Positions 51,642 to 61,263 of a stretch of DNA of 64,000 nucleotides are shown here, in pieces. Position 1 is the stretch's first letter, and each line of letters opens with the position of its first letter. Location of the stretch: assembly GCA_963715675.1 (NCBI GenBank), contig OY970265.1, positions 2,170,001 through 2,234,000 of the forward strand, read 5' to 3'. A program made the translations under genes and the position numbers. The notes below the pieces were generated by a model that ran no database searches, was not told the origin of the DNA, and saw only the letters and a program-made list of their open reading frames with translations. This DNA comes from DASVWZ01 sp963715675. Lineage in GTDB: Bacteria > Acidobacteriota > Terriglobia > Terriglobales > Acidobacteriaceae.

Positions 51642-54119
51642 TTGCGCACCTGGCTCTCCACCATCGCCCGGCTCTACTGGGGAACCTGCCTGGTTCTCGC
51701 CTCGGTGTATTGCCTGCTGGCATTTCTTCCCTACACCTATTTTGAGTTGATCCGGTCGCCTGCCTATGAATGGATGCCGTGGTTCGCCCATCATCAGGGG
51801 ATCCTCTTTCTGGTGGGCCTCGCGGGCATTCTCCTGGCGGAGTGGCCGAAGCCCAGGGGCGCGGCAGATCTCGCCCTTGCCGGGATTCTACTGGGGTACG
51901 GTGTTTTTCTTCTGGCTCACCCGGTTTTGCCGCGGGTCGAGGATAATTGGAGCGCTTACTGCTGGAGCCTGGCCTCTCTTGCTCCACTGATCGTCGTTGC
52001 CGACTTTTCCGTCGCCCGGCGCTGGCCCAAGAACCAACTCCACCGCCTGAGACCGTTTCTGCTTCCCTACTCAACCGCGGCGTTAATTTCTACGACAGCG
52101 GCGCTGCTCTATGTCGCAGGCTTTCTGCTGCGCGCCTATCACGACGCTCACATGGTGACCTTTGGCTGGCGGGACGCCGAGTTGACCGCATGGAGCCTGA
52201 TTTCGCATGCCGTCGTGGCGCTTCTCGTCTTCTCCATCTTGAATTTGATTTTCGTCGGCAGCCGGCGACTGCGGCAACCCGCCACGGCAACTCTGGCAGT
52301 GATCAGTCTGCTCGGGTTCGCCCTGCTGTGGACAATCCTCGCGCGGTTCCTGAACAGCGCATTCAGCCTGCGGGGCTGGACGGCGCAAACCTACGCCGCC
52401 ACACTGGCGGCCGCGATCACCTTATGGACGGGCTGGATCGTTCTCTCGCTCAAGGCGGAGAAAAGAACGCATGCGACTCGAGAAGTGCCGGGTCGCTCCA
52501 TCCCTGCAGTCGTTGCCGCTGGGATCTCGCTCTTTGCGGTCGCCTTGCCCACGCTAATCGACGGAAGCGACTGGAACGGCATCCTGCAAGGCACGTTCAC
52601 CCTGATCTTCTGGATCACGTTGGGCGTCTGCTGCTGCCGTTTACGACCCTGGCGCGCAAATTATTCCATCCCGGCCATGCTCGCCGTCCTCCTGTTGAGC
52701 TTAGCTGCCTACAAAGGACTGCAAGTCACGGAGATATTCTGGGCCAAACCGCTGGGATCGACCGACGATGAGGTCGCCCGCGCTATGGAAGACTATGCCG
52801 CCCAGGACGCCTCCTTCCAACTCGCACACCACATCCTGGGGAATGCGCGAACCGAGCGCTGCGATGATTTCTGCCGCATCTTGCGCGAGTACACCAACAT
52901 CCGCGATGCCGAAGCCAAGACTGATCTGCAACTGGTCGACGCACTCGCCGCGGCGCCCGGCTCTCGACCCAACATTTTCATTTTCGTGATTGACTCGCTG
53001 CGGCCCGACTACCTGGGTGCGTACAACCCCGGCGTGGATTTCACTCCGAACCTCGACGCCTTCGCGCACGACAGCGTGACCCTGCGCAACGTGTACACCC
53101 AGTACGCGGGAACCTCGCTTTCGGAACCCACCATCTGGGCCGGCGCAATGCTGTTGCACGCCCATTACATCCAGCCCTTTGCCAAGGTTAACAGCCTGGA
53201 GAAGCTCGCACGAGCCGACGGCTACCGGATGATGGTCAGTTACGACGAGGTTCTAAGCGAGTTGCTTTCCCCGTCCGAGGACCTGGTAAAGCTCGACACC
53301 GACAAAAAGCTTTGGAACCACTTCGAGGCCTGCTCCACCATTCAGCAGGCCGAGGCGCAGCTCGACGCCGGACGCTCGAAGCAGCCTCTCCTCTTCTACG
53401 CGCAGCCAAAAAACGTACATCAGTTCGCCAATAACAACATGCCGCCCCGAACTGAAAAGAACTGGCAAATGCGGCCCGGCTTCAACAATCGCATTGCCTA
53501 CGAACTCCACCAGGTGGATGACTGTCTAGGCAAGTTCTTTTCTTATCTCAAAGCCCATCATCTTTACGACGACAGCATCATCATCGTCACTTCCGACCAC
53601 GGCGACGCCACCGGCGAATTCGGGCGCACCAGCCATTCCCTGCTGATTTATCCGGAAATCATGCGGGTCCCGCTGCTGGTTCATCTCCCGCAGAAAATGC
53701 GTAAAGCGGTCGTCTACGACGACACCCACCTCTCCGCGCTCACCGACATTACGCCGTCGCTGTACTACCTGCTTGGACACCGCCCGATCCTGCATGGCCC
53801 CGTTCTCGGACATCCCCTGTTCGTTTCGCGACCCGAGGAATTGAAGGCGTACCAGCGTGACGAACTGTTCCTGGCTTCCGATGAGCGCGCGGTGTACGGA
53901 CTGCTGACCGACAACGGCAGATTTCTGTATACCGCGTATGCCTCTCCGCCGGAAAGTTTCTTGTTCGATCTGAGCCGCGATCCCAACGCCCAGCACAACC
54001 TCGTGACCGACCCGCTCCAGCAGCGCTACGACGAGCAACTGATCGAGCATCTGCACATCCTGGCCGATTTCTATGGATACAAGCCGGGAGTGGGATCACT
54101 CTTAGCCACCGCGCACTAA
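51642..54119 (+). CDS. Membrane-bound sulfatase-superfamily transferase or hydrolase
   Basis: An 825-residue protein with about ten membrane helices in the first 360 residues and a sulfatase-fold domain from about 440. The metal-binding aspartate is D451 in FVIDSLRPDYLGAY. The nucleophile position is threonine T491 (QYAGTSLSEPT), and TSDHGDATGEFGR supplies further metal ligands. Threonine, with a membrane region, points to LtaS/EptA-type phospho-headgroup transferases rather than true sulfatases, which use a modified cysteine. The start is a TTG at 51642 with a weak ribosome site, so it is uncertain. The gene lies between two copies of a dispersed repeat. Confidence 0.85.
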   Translation: MRTWLSTIARLYWGTCLVLASVYCLLAFLPYTYFELIRSPAYEWMPWFAHHQGILFLVGLAGILLAEWPKPRGAADLALAGILLGYGVFLLAHPVLPRVEDNWSAYCWSLASLAPLIVVADFSVARRWPKNQLHRLRPFLLPYSTAALISTTAALLYVAGFLLRAYHDAHMVTFGWRDAELTAWSLISHAVVALLVFSILNLIFVGSRRLRQPATATLAVISLLGFALLWTILARFLNSAFSLRGWTAQTYAATLAAAITLWTGWIVLSLKAEKRTHATREVPGRSIPAVVAAGISLFAVALPTLIDGSDWNGILQGTFTLIFWITLGVCCCRLRPWRANYSIPAMLAVLLLSLAAYKGLQVTEIFWAKPLGSTDDEVARAMEDYAAQDASFQLAHHILGNARTERCDDFCRILREYTNIRDAEAKTDLQLVDALAAAPGSRPNIFIFVIDSLRPDYLGAYNPGVDFTPNLDAFAHDSVTLRNVYTQYAGTSLSEPTIWAGAMLLHAHYIQPFAKVNSLEKLARADGYRMMVSYDEVLSELLSPSEDLVKLDTDKKLWNHFEACSTIQQAEAQLDAGRSKQPLLFYAQPKNVHQFANNNMPPRTEKNWQMRPGFNNRIAYELHQVDDCLGKFFSYLKAHHLYDDSIIIVTSDHGDATGEFGRTSHSLLIYPEIMRVPLLVHLPQKMRKAVVYDDTHLSALTDITPSLYYLLGHRPILHGPVLGHPLFVSRPEELKAYQRDELFLASDERAVYGLLTDNGRFLYTAYASPPESFLFDLSRDPNAQHNLVTDPLQQRYDEQLIEHLHILADFYGYKPGVGSLLATAH

Positions 54120-54181
54120 AGCGGTTCTACGACTGCCGTATTCCGTTAGCCACAGGATCGTCAGCGCCCACTCCCGAAACT

Positions 54182-54229
54182 GTCATCCCGAAGCTCGGCG
54201 TATTTCAGCCGAGTGAGGGATCCGGCGCG
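54182..54229 (+). repeat. Dispersed palindromic repeat, copy 2
   Basis: It opens GTCATCCCGAAGCTCGG and closes CCGAGTGAGGGATCCGGCG; same family and orientation as 51484-51532. Confidence 0.65.
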
Positions 54230-54304
54230 AAACCGGGCCGCGAGTCTCATTGACACTCCGCGCCAAAGTGATAGGATGGTTGGCGTCCAACAGCGAGAGC
54301 GATC

Positions 54305-55543
54305 ATGGCGGGCCCAGTGAGACATCGGAGCTGGATTTCCGTGATGCGCCGGACGGCGGCCGGTACCGCGCTGGTGCTGGCGGTCGTGCTGCTGCCTGCA
54401 GTTGTCAGGGCACCATGGGCGCAAGCACAGACCTTCAGCGTACTCTACACCCTTTCGGGCGCGGACGGGGAAAATCCTTATGCAGGGTTGGTCCGGGACG
54501 CGAAGGGAAACCTCTATGGCACCACCAATCAGGGCGGCGACCCCGCCTGCGAGATTTCTGGCTGCGGCACGGCCTTCAAACTGGATACGGCGCGCAAGTT
54601 GACCGTGCTGCACACATTTAAGGGAGTAGCGGACGGGGCAAATCCCATCGCAGGGCTGGTCCGAGACGAAGCGGGCAACCTGTATGGCACCACAGAGGCC
54701 GGTGGCGGGGGAAACTGCAACGGCGGCTGCGGAACAGTGTTCAAGCTGAATAAGACCGGCAGGGAGACAGTGCTGCACAGGTTCCGGGGTGGTAGAGACG
54801 GAGCAAATCCCATCGCAGGATTGATCCGGGATGCGGCGGGCAATCTCTACGGTACCACATTGCGTGGCGGCCTCTCCGGATGCTCCAGCTACGACTCCTG
54901 CGGAACCGTGTTCCGGTTGGACAGGACCGGCCGGGAGACCGTGCTGTACAGGTTCACCGGAGGGGCGGACGGATCAACTCCCGTCGCGGGTTTGCTTCGG
55001 GACGCAACGGGCAGTCTCTATGGCACCACCTACCTGGGAGGCAGCAACAACGCAGGGACCGTATTCGAGCTGGATGCGACCGGCAGGGAGACCGTGCTGT
55101 ATACCTTCACAGGAGGGTCGGATGGGGCTCTACCCGGCGCGGGTCTGGTCCGGGACAAGGCAGGCAACTTTTACAGCACCACAGCCAGCGGCGGCTCCTC
55201 GGGCCACGGAGCAGTATTCAGGCTGGATACTACTGGAAAGCAGACTGTGCTGTACAGTTTCACCGGTGGGTCGGACGGAGGGACCCCTTACGCAGGCTTG
55301 GTGCAGGACAAAGCAGGCAGCTTCTATGGCACTACGTTTGAGGGCGGGCAGGGCCCGTACTACTACGGCGTGGTGTTCAAAGTGGATAGGAGCGGCGAGG
55401 ATAGCGTACTGTACACGTCTACTGGAGGATCGGACGGAGGATATCCCTACGCAGGTTTAGTTCGCGACGCAGCGGGCGACCTGTACGGCGCCACAGTCGG
55501 CGGTCCCGGGACTAATGGAACGGTGTTCAGGGTCACTCCTTAG
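54305..55543 (+). CDS. Secreted GloVer tandem-repeat protein
   Basis: A 412-residue exported protein made of seven repeats of about 50 residues. Each has the pattern TVLYxFTGGxDG, AGLVRDxAGNLYGTT, then GTVFKLDxTG. This is the choice-of-anchor GloVer repeat (TIGR03803 type), named for GloVer-like words in the repeat and common in acidobacteria and some other soil bacteria. The signal segment (ALVLAVVLLPAVVRAPWAQAQ) precedes them. It most likely folds as a beta-propeller on the cell surface. No catalytic site is recognised. Confidence 0.92.
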   Translation: MAGPVRHRSWISVMRRTAAGTALVLAVVLLPAVVRAPWAQAQTFSVLYTLSGADGENPYAGLVRDAKGNLYGTTNQGGDPACEISGCGTAFKLDTARKLTVLHTFKGVADGANPIAGLVRDEAGNLYGTTEAGGGGNCNGGCGTVFKLNKTGRETVLHRFRGGRDGANPIAGLIRDAAGNLYGTTLRGGLSGCSSYDSCGTVFRLDRTGRETVLYRFTGGADGSTPVAGLLRDATGSLYGTTYLGGSNNAGTVFELDATGRETVLYTFTGGSDGALPGAGLVRDKAGNFYSTTASGGSSGHGAVFRLDTTGKQTVLYSFTGGSDGGTPYAGLVQDKAGSFYGTTFEGGQGPYYYGVVFKVDRSGEDSVLYTSTGGSDGGYPYAGLVRDAAGDLYGATVGGPGTNGTVFRVTP

Positions 55544-55703
55544 ATTCTGAGGTCACGGTAGCGGGGGCTGGCCCACCCTTTCCCCTGGCAACGGACGGGC
55601 CTTCGCTGCCCCGTCCATCGCGGTCTTCGGTGGGTGGGTAGAGGCACGATTCGCTCCGACAAATCAGTCAAGCGATAAGATATCCGTCAAGATGAGCCGA
55701 CCG

Positions 55704-55757
55704 CCGGGCCGTCTTTCCCCCTTTTCGCGGACTGCAGCGGAAAAAATGGGGGCCCGG
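55704..55757. terminator. Possible bidirectional terminator between convergent genes
   Basis: CCGGGCC (55704-55710) pairs with GGCCCGG (55751-55757), and the runs CCCCC and GGGGG plus TTTT and AAAAAA can extend the stem. It lies between the GloVer gene and the converging gene at 55766. Confidence 0.4.
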
Positions 55758-55765
55758 CAAACCTT

Positions 55766-56587
55766 CTACTTCGACTTCAGGTTGGCGTCATTCAGTATCG
55801 CCGAGCAGGCGTCTTTCATGGCGTTGCCGAGATTGATGGCAGCTCCGCTATAAATCAGGTCGCCTGTTTGATTTGTGACCAGCACCACGTTCTTGTTTTG
55901 TCTAAAGCTCTTCGGAGTAAGCTGGACAAGATAGTCCGCCTTGCCCTTCGCGGTTGTAATCCGTGCCAGCGGGCAACGGTCGTTAAAGAGCTTAACGGCG
56001 TCCGCTTGGTGGTTTTCTCCCCTTGTCGCGGTAATGAAGACTCTTGTCCCCGACCGATCGGGGGTCGCCGCGCTCGGAGTGGCCTGGTTTTGCAAAGCGC
56101 CCGCCGAAAAGTCGGCGAGATCAAACGTCAGTTGGTCGGCACCGTGCCAGATGGCTGAAGCGCTGTCCTTCCCGGGAGCACAGGTCTGCGATTTTCTAGT
56201 GGGCTTGAGCACGAGTTGCAGAGGCTGAGACCCGGTCTTCACAAGAAAGTCGTATTCGCCCCCGGCGCTCTCACCCGGAAGCAGTTCCCGGACATCGAGC
56301 GCGTCGGGACCAAACGAAAAGTCGTGGTACTCGAGGCCGAAGCTGGCTTTCAGGGTTGCGCCGAAGGCAACGCAAAGGGCTTGCTTCCCGACGTTCTCCG
56401 CTTGGAACCGCACCGCTACAGGATAGCGATCGGCAGGGGTCCCCTCGCGCTCTGGCTTCTCTGCCCCGATTAAAGTTATGACCAGGTCCCCAATCCTCTG
56501 GGAGGTCTTCGGCTTCCCCGCACCAAAGCTGGGGTCGGTCAGCAGGCACAGGATCAGCACCGAAATGGCGGGCGAGCGCATTCTCAT
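55766..56587 (-). CDS. Secreted protein of unknown function
   Basis: A 273-residue protein with signal peptide (ISVLILCLLTDPSFGAG). The first domain (about 30-130) is an Ig-like beta sandwich in style (VAVRFQAENVGKQALCVAF, RELLPGESAGGEYDFLV), and the last 90 residues (VKLFNDRCPLARITTAKGKA, then DYLVQLTPKSFRQNKN) form a separate domain that I do not recognise. Two cysteine pairs may form disulfides. It stands alone, with a long AT-rich region upstream. Confidence 0.75.
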   Translation of the reverse strand: MRMRSPAISVLILCLLTDPSFGAGKPKTSQRIGDLVITLIGAEKPEREGTPADRYPVAVRFQAENVGKQALCVAFGATLKASFGLEYHDFSFGPDALDVRELLPGESAGGEYDFLVKTGSQPLQLVLKPTRKSQTCAPGKDSASAIWHGADQLTFDLADFSAGALQNQATPSAATPDRSGTRVFITATRGENHQADAVKLFNDRCPLARITTAKGKADYLVQLTPKSFRQNKNVVLVTNQTGDLIYSGAAINLGNAMKDACSAILNDANLKSK

Positions 56588-56985
56588 GAGCGAGATTCTA
56601 CACCTCGAAACGAGGCCCGCCTACGGAATCATCTATCAGTCGGGCGCATGGGCACGCCCTGGCCCATTCTGCGCCCTTCACTTTTCCTCTTGACTTCCAC
56701 ACCGGCAAACCGTCATCATCATGTATATACCTTATAGATAACGTCATTTTATAGCATATAACTCCATACGAATCAAGATTTTACCTCTAACTCCTTTGGC
56801 GTCTAGATTTTGCGGGCCAAATCTCCGTAACCTGATGATTCCACTAGACCGAGGGGGAGGGGGTATATCACCCAAACTGGCAGTTTTTCCCAAATCAGCA
56901 CCAGCACATCGATTGCACCAAAGCATTGCCGATTCATGCCCGATGCGTCCCACGCTAATCACCCTGCGAGCCGAAGAGGCCGTTC
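56588..56985. other. 398-bp intergenic region with an AT-rich core
   Basis: It separates the start of the secreted unknown from the end of dinB. About 56705-56800 is much richer in A and T than the rest of the window (TATATACC, TTATAGATAACG, TTTTATAGCATATAACTCC) and contains runs that could be minus-strand promoters. A GAGGGGGAGGGGG run lies at about 56850-56862. No ORF with coding character, tRNA or repeat was found. Confidence 0.5.
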
Positions 56986-58224
56986 TTACTCTTGCTTCTT
57001 CTCTTTTCCCGGCAACCCCACCGGATTCTCATGGGTGCGCTCGCGAAAGCCGCCCTTCAACCCGGTGGCCAGGGTGACACTGGATTCGCCAAACCGGTCG
57101 CGCAAGCGGTCGGCAGCCGCCAAGGCCTGGTGCCAGCGTTGCCGGCGGCCGCCTTCGATCAGATCTCCCTGGGCCGGCTCTGTTTCAAAAGAAGACGCCT
57201 GCACGCCCAGCAACCGGATTTTGACTCCTTTGCGCCAATTCTTGTAAAAGAGCGCGCGCACCTGCTCGAAGATTTCCGTATCGAGTTGCGTCGCATCGGT
57301 AAGGCTATGCGCCCGAGTCCTGGTCTTGAAATCCTTGTCGCGAAGCTTGAGCTGAATCGTCCGGGCATAGAGCCCGTGTTCACGCAGGCGGCGTCCCACC
57401 ATCTCGGAGAGGCGCATTAGCGTGGATTCCAGGCGTTCGGGATCGGCAGTGTCTTCGTTGTAAGTGTGCTCATGGCTGATCGACCTGGGATCGCTGTCGG
57501 CGCCGACTTCGCTGTCGAACCATCCTCCGGCATCTTCGCCGCGAGCTTTCCCCGCCAGCGCCAGCCCCCATTTCCCAAAGCGCTCCTGCAGAAACGATTC
57601 GTCAAAGCGGGAAAGATCGCCCACACGATGGATGCCCAGCGCATGCAGACTCTGCTCGGTGACTTTGCCAACCCCGGGAATGTCGCGGACATCGAGAGGC
57701 GCCAGCAATCGCGCCTCGCAGCCCGGAATTGCCCAGAGGATGCCATGCGGCTTGGCCTTGGCGGAGGCGACTTTCGCGACCAGGCGTGACGTGCCGATTC
57801 CGATCGAGCAGTTAAGCTGCGTCTCCGACTTCATGCGTTGGTGCAACGCGTGGGCCGCGCCGAGCGGCGGGCCGTGCAGCCGCCCGGTACCGGTCATGTC
57901 GAGATATGCTTCGTCGATGGACGCCATCTCGACCAGCGGCGAGAAGGAAGTCAAAACGCGATAGACGCCTTCCGAAGCTTCACGGTAGCGTCCGGAGTGG
58001 CCGTCTACGAAGATGGCCTGCGGGCAGAGCTTGGCGGCAGTGCGCAGTGGCATAGCCGAATGCACCCCGAACTTGCGGGCTTCATAGGAGGCAGCCGAGA
58101 CCACGCCGCGTTCGTTCCGCTGGCCGCCGACTACGACTGCTTTGCCCTTGAGCGATGGGTCAAACAACTCCTCCACCGATACGAAGAACGCGTCCATATC
58201 GACGTGGAAGATGGTGCGGGACAT
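56986..58224 (-). CDS. dinB: DNA polymerase IV (Y-family, DinB)
   Basis: A 412-residue translesion DNA polymerase. The catalytic motifs are FHVDMDAFFVSVEE with the first aspartate, and MASIDEAYLDMTG with the second acidic pair. Also present are the YEARKFGVHSAMP steric-gate region, the helix-hairpin-helix LDVRDIPGVGKVTEQSLHALG, and the little-finger domain. The C-terminus has a lysine-rich end (PGKEKKQE) rather than an obvious clamp-binding peptide. It copies past damaged bases with low fidelity. Confidence 0.95.
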   Translation of the reverse strand: MSRTIFHVDMDAFFVSVEELFDPSLKGKAVVVGGQRNERGVVSAASYEARKFGVHSAMPLRTAAKLCPQAIFVDGHSGRYREASEGVYRVLTSFSPLVEMASIDEAYLDMTGTGRLHGPPLGAAHALHQRMKSETQLNCSIGIGTSRLVAKVASAKAKPHGILWAIPGCEARLLAPLDVRDIPGVGKVTEQSLHALGIHRVGDLSRFDESFLQERFGKWGLALAGKARGEDAGGWFDSEVGADSDPRSISHEHTYNEDTADPERLESTLMRLSEMVGRRLREHGLYARTIQLKLRDKDFKTRTRAHSLTDATQLDTEIFEQVRALFYKNWRKGVKIRLLGVQASSFETEPAQGDLIEGGRRQRWHQALAAADRLRDRFGESSVTLATGLKGGFRERTHENPVGLPGKEKKQE

Positions 58225-58316
58225 ACTGAAGATGCTTGGATTCTACCAGCCGCAAGGCGCAGGAAGTGTCAGCGACGATCCTAGCCGGGACCGCGAGAAG
58301 GCGCTACACAGTACCT

Positions 58317-59786
58317 CTACGCTCCGGCCAGTGCTGGAGCAGATCGCGAAAGCCGGACCCTCTCATAGATGCGCACGTATTCCTTGGCCGAGGCATTCCA
58401 GGAGAAATCCTTGGCCATGCCGTTCCGCATGAGCCGTTGCCACGAGGTCTGGTCGCGGAAAGCCCGCAGTGCTTCTTTGACGGTCAACAGCAAGGATTCT
58501 CCGCTGTACTCGGAGAATTTGAAGCCCGTGCCTTTGCCGGTGCGGGGGTCCCAGGGCTGAATGGTGTCATCCAGGCCGCCGGTGGCACGCACGATGGGAA
58601 CCGTGCCGTATTTCAAACTGTAGATCTGGTTCAAACCGCAAGGTTCATAGCGGGAAGGCATCAGGAACATATCGCTGCCGGCTTCGATCTTGTGCGCCAG
58701 GGCATTATCGTAGGCGACCTTAACCGCAATCTTGCTGGGAAACTGTTTCTGCAGGCGAACAAACATCTCCTCGTAGGGCTTGTCGCCCGTACCCAGGGCA
58801 ACCACGATCATCTCTTCACGCGCCAACCGGTCCATGACCTGAGAGATCAGGTCAAAGCCCTTCTGTGCGGCAAACCGCGAAACGATTCCGATCACCGGCA
58901 ATTGAAGGTCGGGATTGCTGACTCCAAAGGCAGCCAGCAAATCCTGCTTGCACTTCGCCTTACCGCTCAGGTCCTGCGGAGTGTATTTGGCGAGGATGAA
59001 CTTGTCGGTCTCGGGGCTCCACTCGTCATAGTCCACGCCGTTTAGAATTCCCGTCACCGTGGCGGCGCGGTCGCGCAGCACACCCTCCAGCCCGAAACCA
59101 AATTCCGTGGTTTGGATCTCCTGGCTGTACTTGCGGCTGACCGTAGTGATGAAGTCGGAGTACACCAGCGCGCCCTTCAGGAAGTTCACATTTCCGAAGA
59201 ACTCCATCTTGGAGATGGTGAACAAGTCCCAGGGCAGCGTCAGCAAAGGGAGGGTATCGGGGGAGAACTGGCCCTGATATCCCATATTGTGAATGGTGAA
59301 GACGGTGGCCACGTCACGGAACGCAGGGTCTTCCGCGTACTGGGTGTGAAGCAGGATCGGAATCAGCGCCGATTGCCAGTCGTGGCAGTGAAACACCTGC
59401 GGCGTACCCAGAATTTTCGAGGCTTCCAACACCCCGCGCGAGAACAGCGCGAAGCGCTCGGCATTGTCGGGATAGTCGCCGCTCGCCCCCCCATATAACC
59501 CCTCACGATCAAAAAATGGCCGATAGTCGATGAAGTAGTAGCGGACCCCGGAACCGTTCCGTCCCGTTGCCAACGAGCAGAAGCGATACTGGTCGTCGAA
59601 AGGAATGGTAATGCTGCCCAGGACGGTCTGCAATTCGTTGCGCTTGGTCTGGCGATACAAGGGCAGGAACACGCTGACCTCGTGTCCCGCTGCTGCCAAG
59701 GCGCGCGGCAGGGCGCCCACCACATCGGCGAGCCCTCCGGTTTTTGAAAACGGGACGCACTCCGACGCAGCAAACGTAATGCGCAT
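58317..59786 (-). CDS. glgA: Glycogen synthase (ADP-glucose type)
   Basis: A 489-residue GT5 glycosyltransferase. Motifs are the N-terminal FSKTGGLADVVGALP (ADP-glucose binding), FTIHNMGYQG, GVDYDEWSPETD, and SRYEPCGLNQIYSLKYGTVP with the conserved glutamate, then VRATGGLDDTI. It extends alpha-1,4-glucan chains from ADP-glucose. No branching enzyme or GlgC is in the window. It is divergent from rsmA. Confidence 0.95.
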   Translation of the reverse strand: MRITFAASECVPFSKTGGLADVVGALPRALAAAGHEVSVFLPLYRQTKRNELQTVLGSITIPFDDQYRFCSLATGRNGSGVRYYFIDYRPFFDREGLYGGASGDYPDNAERFALFSRGVLEASKILGTPQVFHCHDWQSALIPILLHTQYAEDPAFRDVATVFTIHNMGYQGQFSPDTLPLLTLPWDLFTISKMEFFGNVNFLKGALVYSDFITTVSRKYSQEIQTTEFGFGLEGVLRDRAATVTGILNGVDYDEWSPETDKFILAKYTPQDLSGKAKCKQDLLAAFGVSNPDLQLPVIGIVSRFAAQKGFDLISQVMDRLAREEMIVVALGTGDKPYEEMFVRLQKQFPSKIAVKVAYDNALAHKIEAGSDMFLMPSRYEPCGLNQIYSLKYGTVPIVRATGGLDDTIQPWDPRTGKGTGFKFSEYSGESLLLTVKEALRAFRDQTSWQRLMRNGMAKDFSWNASAKEYVRIYERVRLSRSAPALAGA

Positions 59787-59914
59787 GAAAACCGCTCCTT
59801 CCTACCAAAACCCGCCGCGCTCCCGCTATGATAATGTCACTTTGCCAACCCTGCCGTAGCGACAAACTTGGGGTCAAAAGGCAAGTGTACTCATCCGGAA
59901 GAAAGAGGGTCAAT

Positions 59915-60772
59915 GTGACGAAGGTGTCGGCCGCGCGTCCCAGTCGCAGAAAACCGAAACTTGGGCAGCACTTTCTCACCGACCATTCGGCTGCGGCGCG
60001 CATCGTGGAGGCGCTGGGGGATACCTCGCAAGCTACGGTGTTCGAGATCGGCCCGGGGCGCGGGGCCCTTACTTCCCTGCTGGCGCGCCGCACCCGCCGC
60101 CTCATCGCCATTGAGCTCGACCGCGTGCTCGCCGCCCAGCTCAGAATGAACTTCGCCTTGGCCCCGAATGTGGAAATCATCGAGGGCGACATTCTGGCCG
60201 TCGACTTCGATACCCTGTTCGGGCCCAAGCCCGGCAGCACCCGTCCCGGATTGAACCACCAGCCGGAGCGGGTTCGTGTGGTGGGCAACATCCCTTACTT
60301 CCTTACCTCGGACATCCTGCTGCGCCTGTTCGAGTATCGCAAATATTTCGAGACGATTCTGGTGATGGTGCAGCGCGAAGTGGCTGACCGCTTGGCTGCG
60401 AAGCCCGGAACCAGCGAATACGGCCTGCTTTCGGCAACTGCGCAACTCTATAGCAAGGTTGACAAGCTGTTCACCTTACCGCCCGGCGCGTTTTCGCCAC
60501 CACCCAAAGTTCACTCCGCCGTGGTGCGTTTGACGATCTCTCCCCGCATCGGGACCCTGCAGGTGCCGGAGAAAGACTTCATCGCGTTTCTGAAGCAGTC
60601 GTTCGGTCAAAAACGAAAAACACTGTGGAACAATTTGAAGTCCGATTACGAGCCAGAGTTGCTGAGGAAAGCGCTGGCCAAAGCGGGTATCAAGCCAACG
60701 GTGCGGGCAGAAGAACTGAGTCTGGAAAAGAGCGCGGTGGTGTTCCGGACGTTGGCGAATAGGCAAGGATGA
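59915..60772 (+). CDS. rsmA: 16S rRNA (adenine(1518)-N6/adenine(1519)-N6)-dimethyltransferase
   Basis: A 285-residue RsmA/KsgA methyltransferase that dimethylates two adenines near the 3' end of 16S rRNA. The GTG start at 59915 has AGAGGG five bases upstream; the longer open frame is unlikely because it would add 29 residues in front of the conserved KPKLGQHFL. S-adenosylmethionine binds at FEIGPGRGAL, and the catalytic NxPY motif is NIPYF. Overlaps the next gene by four bases. Confidence 0.95.
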   Translation: MTKVSAARPSRRKPKLGQHFLTDHSAAARIVEALGDTSQATVFEIGPGRGALTSLLARRTRRLIAIELDRVLAAQLRMNFALAPNVEIIEGDILAVDFDTLFGPKPGSTRPGLNHQPERVRVVGNIPYFLTSDILLRLFEYRKYFETILVMVQREVADRLAAKPGTSEYGLLSATAQLYSKVDKLFTLPPGAFSPPPKVHSAVVRLTISPRIGTLQVPEKDFIAFLKQSFGQKRKTLWNNLKSDYEPELLRKALAKAGIKPTVRAEELSLEKSAVVFRTLANRQG

Positions 60773-61179
60773 AAACTGGAATCACCGTGGCCAAAACCAA
60801 CTTCAAATCCGTAGACGATTACATTGCGTCACAGCCGGACTCAATTCAAGGCATACTCAAGCTCGTGCGCAGCACCATCCGTAAGGCGCTGCCAAAAGCT
60901 GAAGAGGTGATCTCGTATAACATTCCCGCATACAAACTGCATGGCGGAGTCGTGCTCTATTTCGCTGGGTGGAAACAGCACTACTCGCTCTACCCCGCAG
61001 GGGAGCGCCTGGTTGCAGCGTTCAAGGAACTCGCATCGTACAAGATCAATAAGGGCACGATCCGTTTCCCGCTCTCCGAGCCGGTCCCTGTGAAGCTGAT
61101 CGCAGGCATCGCGAAGTTCCGCGCGAAGGAAGCCGCCGATCGCAAGAAGGCGAAGGCGCCCGCGCGGAAAAAGCCGTAA
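60769..61179 (+). CDS. DUF1801-family protein
   Basis: A 136-residue small soluble protein with the YdhG-like/DUF1801 pattern: VDDYIASQPDSIQGILKLV, AEEVISYNIPAYKL, then FPLSEPVPVKLIAGI. The C-terminus is very lysine- and alanine-rich (KKAKAPARKKP). The family has an iron-chaperone-like (frataxin-type) fold but its role is unproven. The start overlaps the rsmA stop, so the two are probably cotranslated. Confidence 0.9.
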   Translation: MKTGITVAKTNFKSVDDYIASQPDSIQGILKLVRSTIRKALPKAEEVISYNIPAYKLHGGVVLYFAGWKQHYSLYPAGERLVAAFKELASYKINKGTIRFPLSEPVPVKLIAGIAKFRAKEAADRKKAKAPARKKP

Positions 61180-61263
61180 GGCCGTTATGGAGCTTGAGCC
61201 CAGTTTAAATACCTCCATCACAGCGCAACTCTCCCCATCGGCGTAACATAGTCCCGTAAACCC

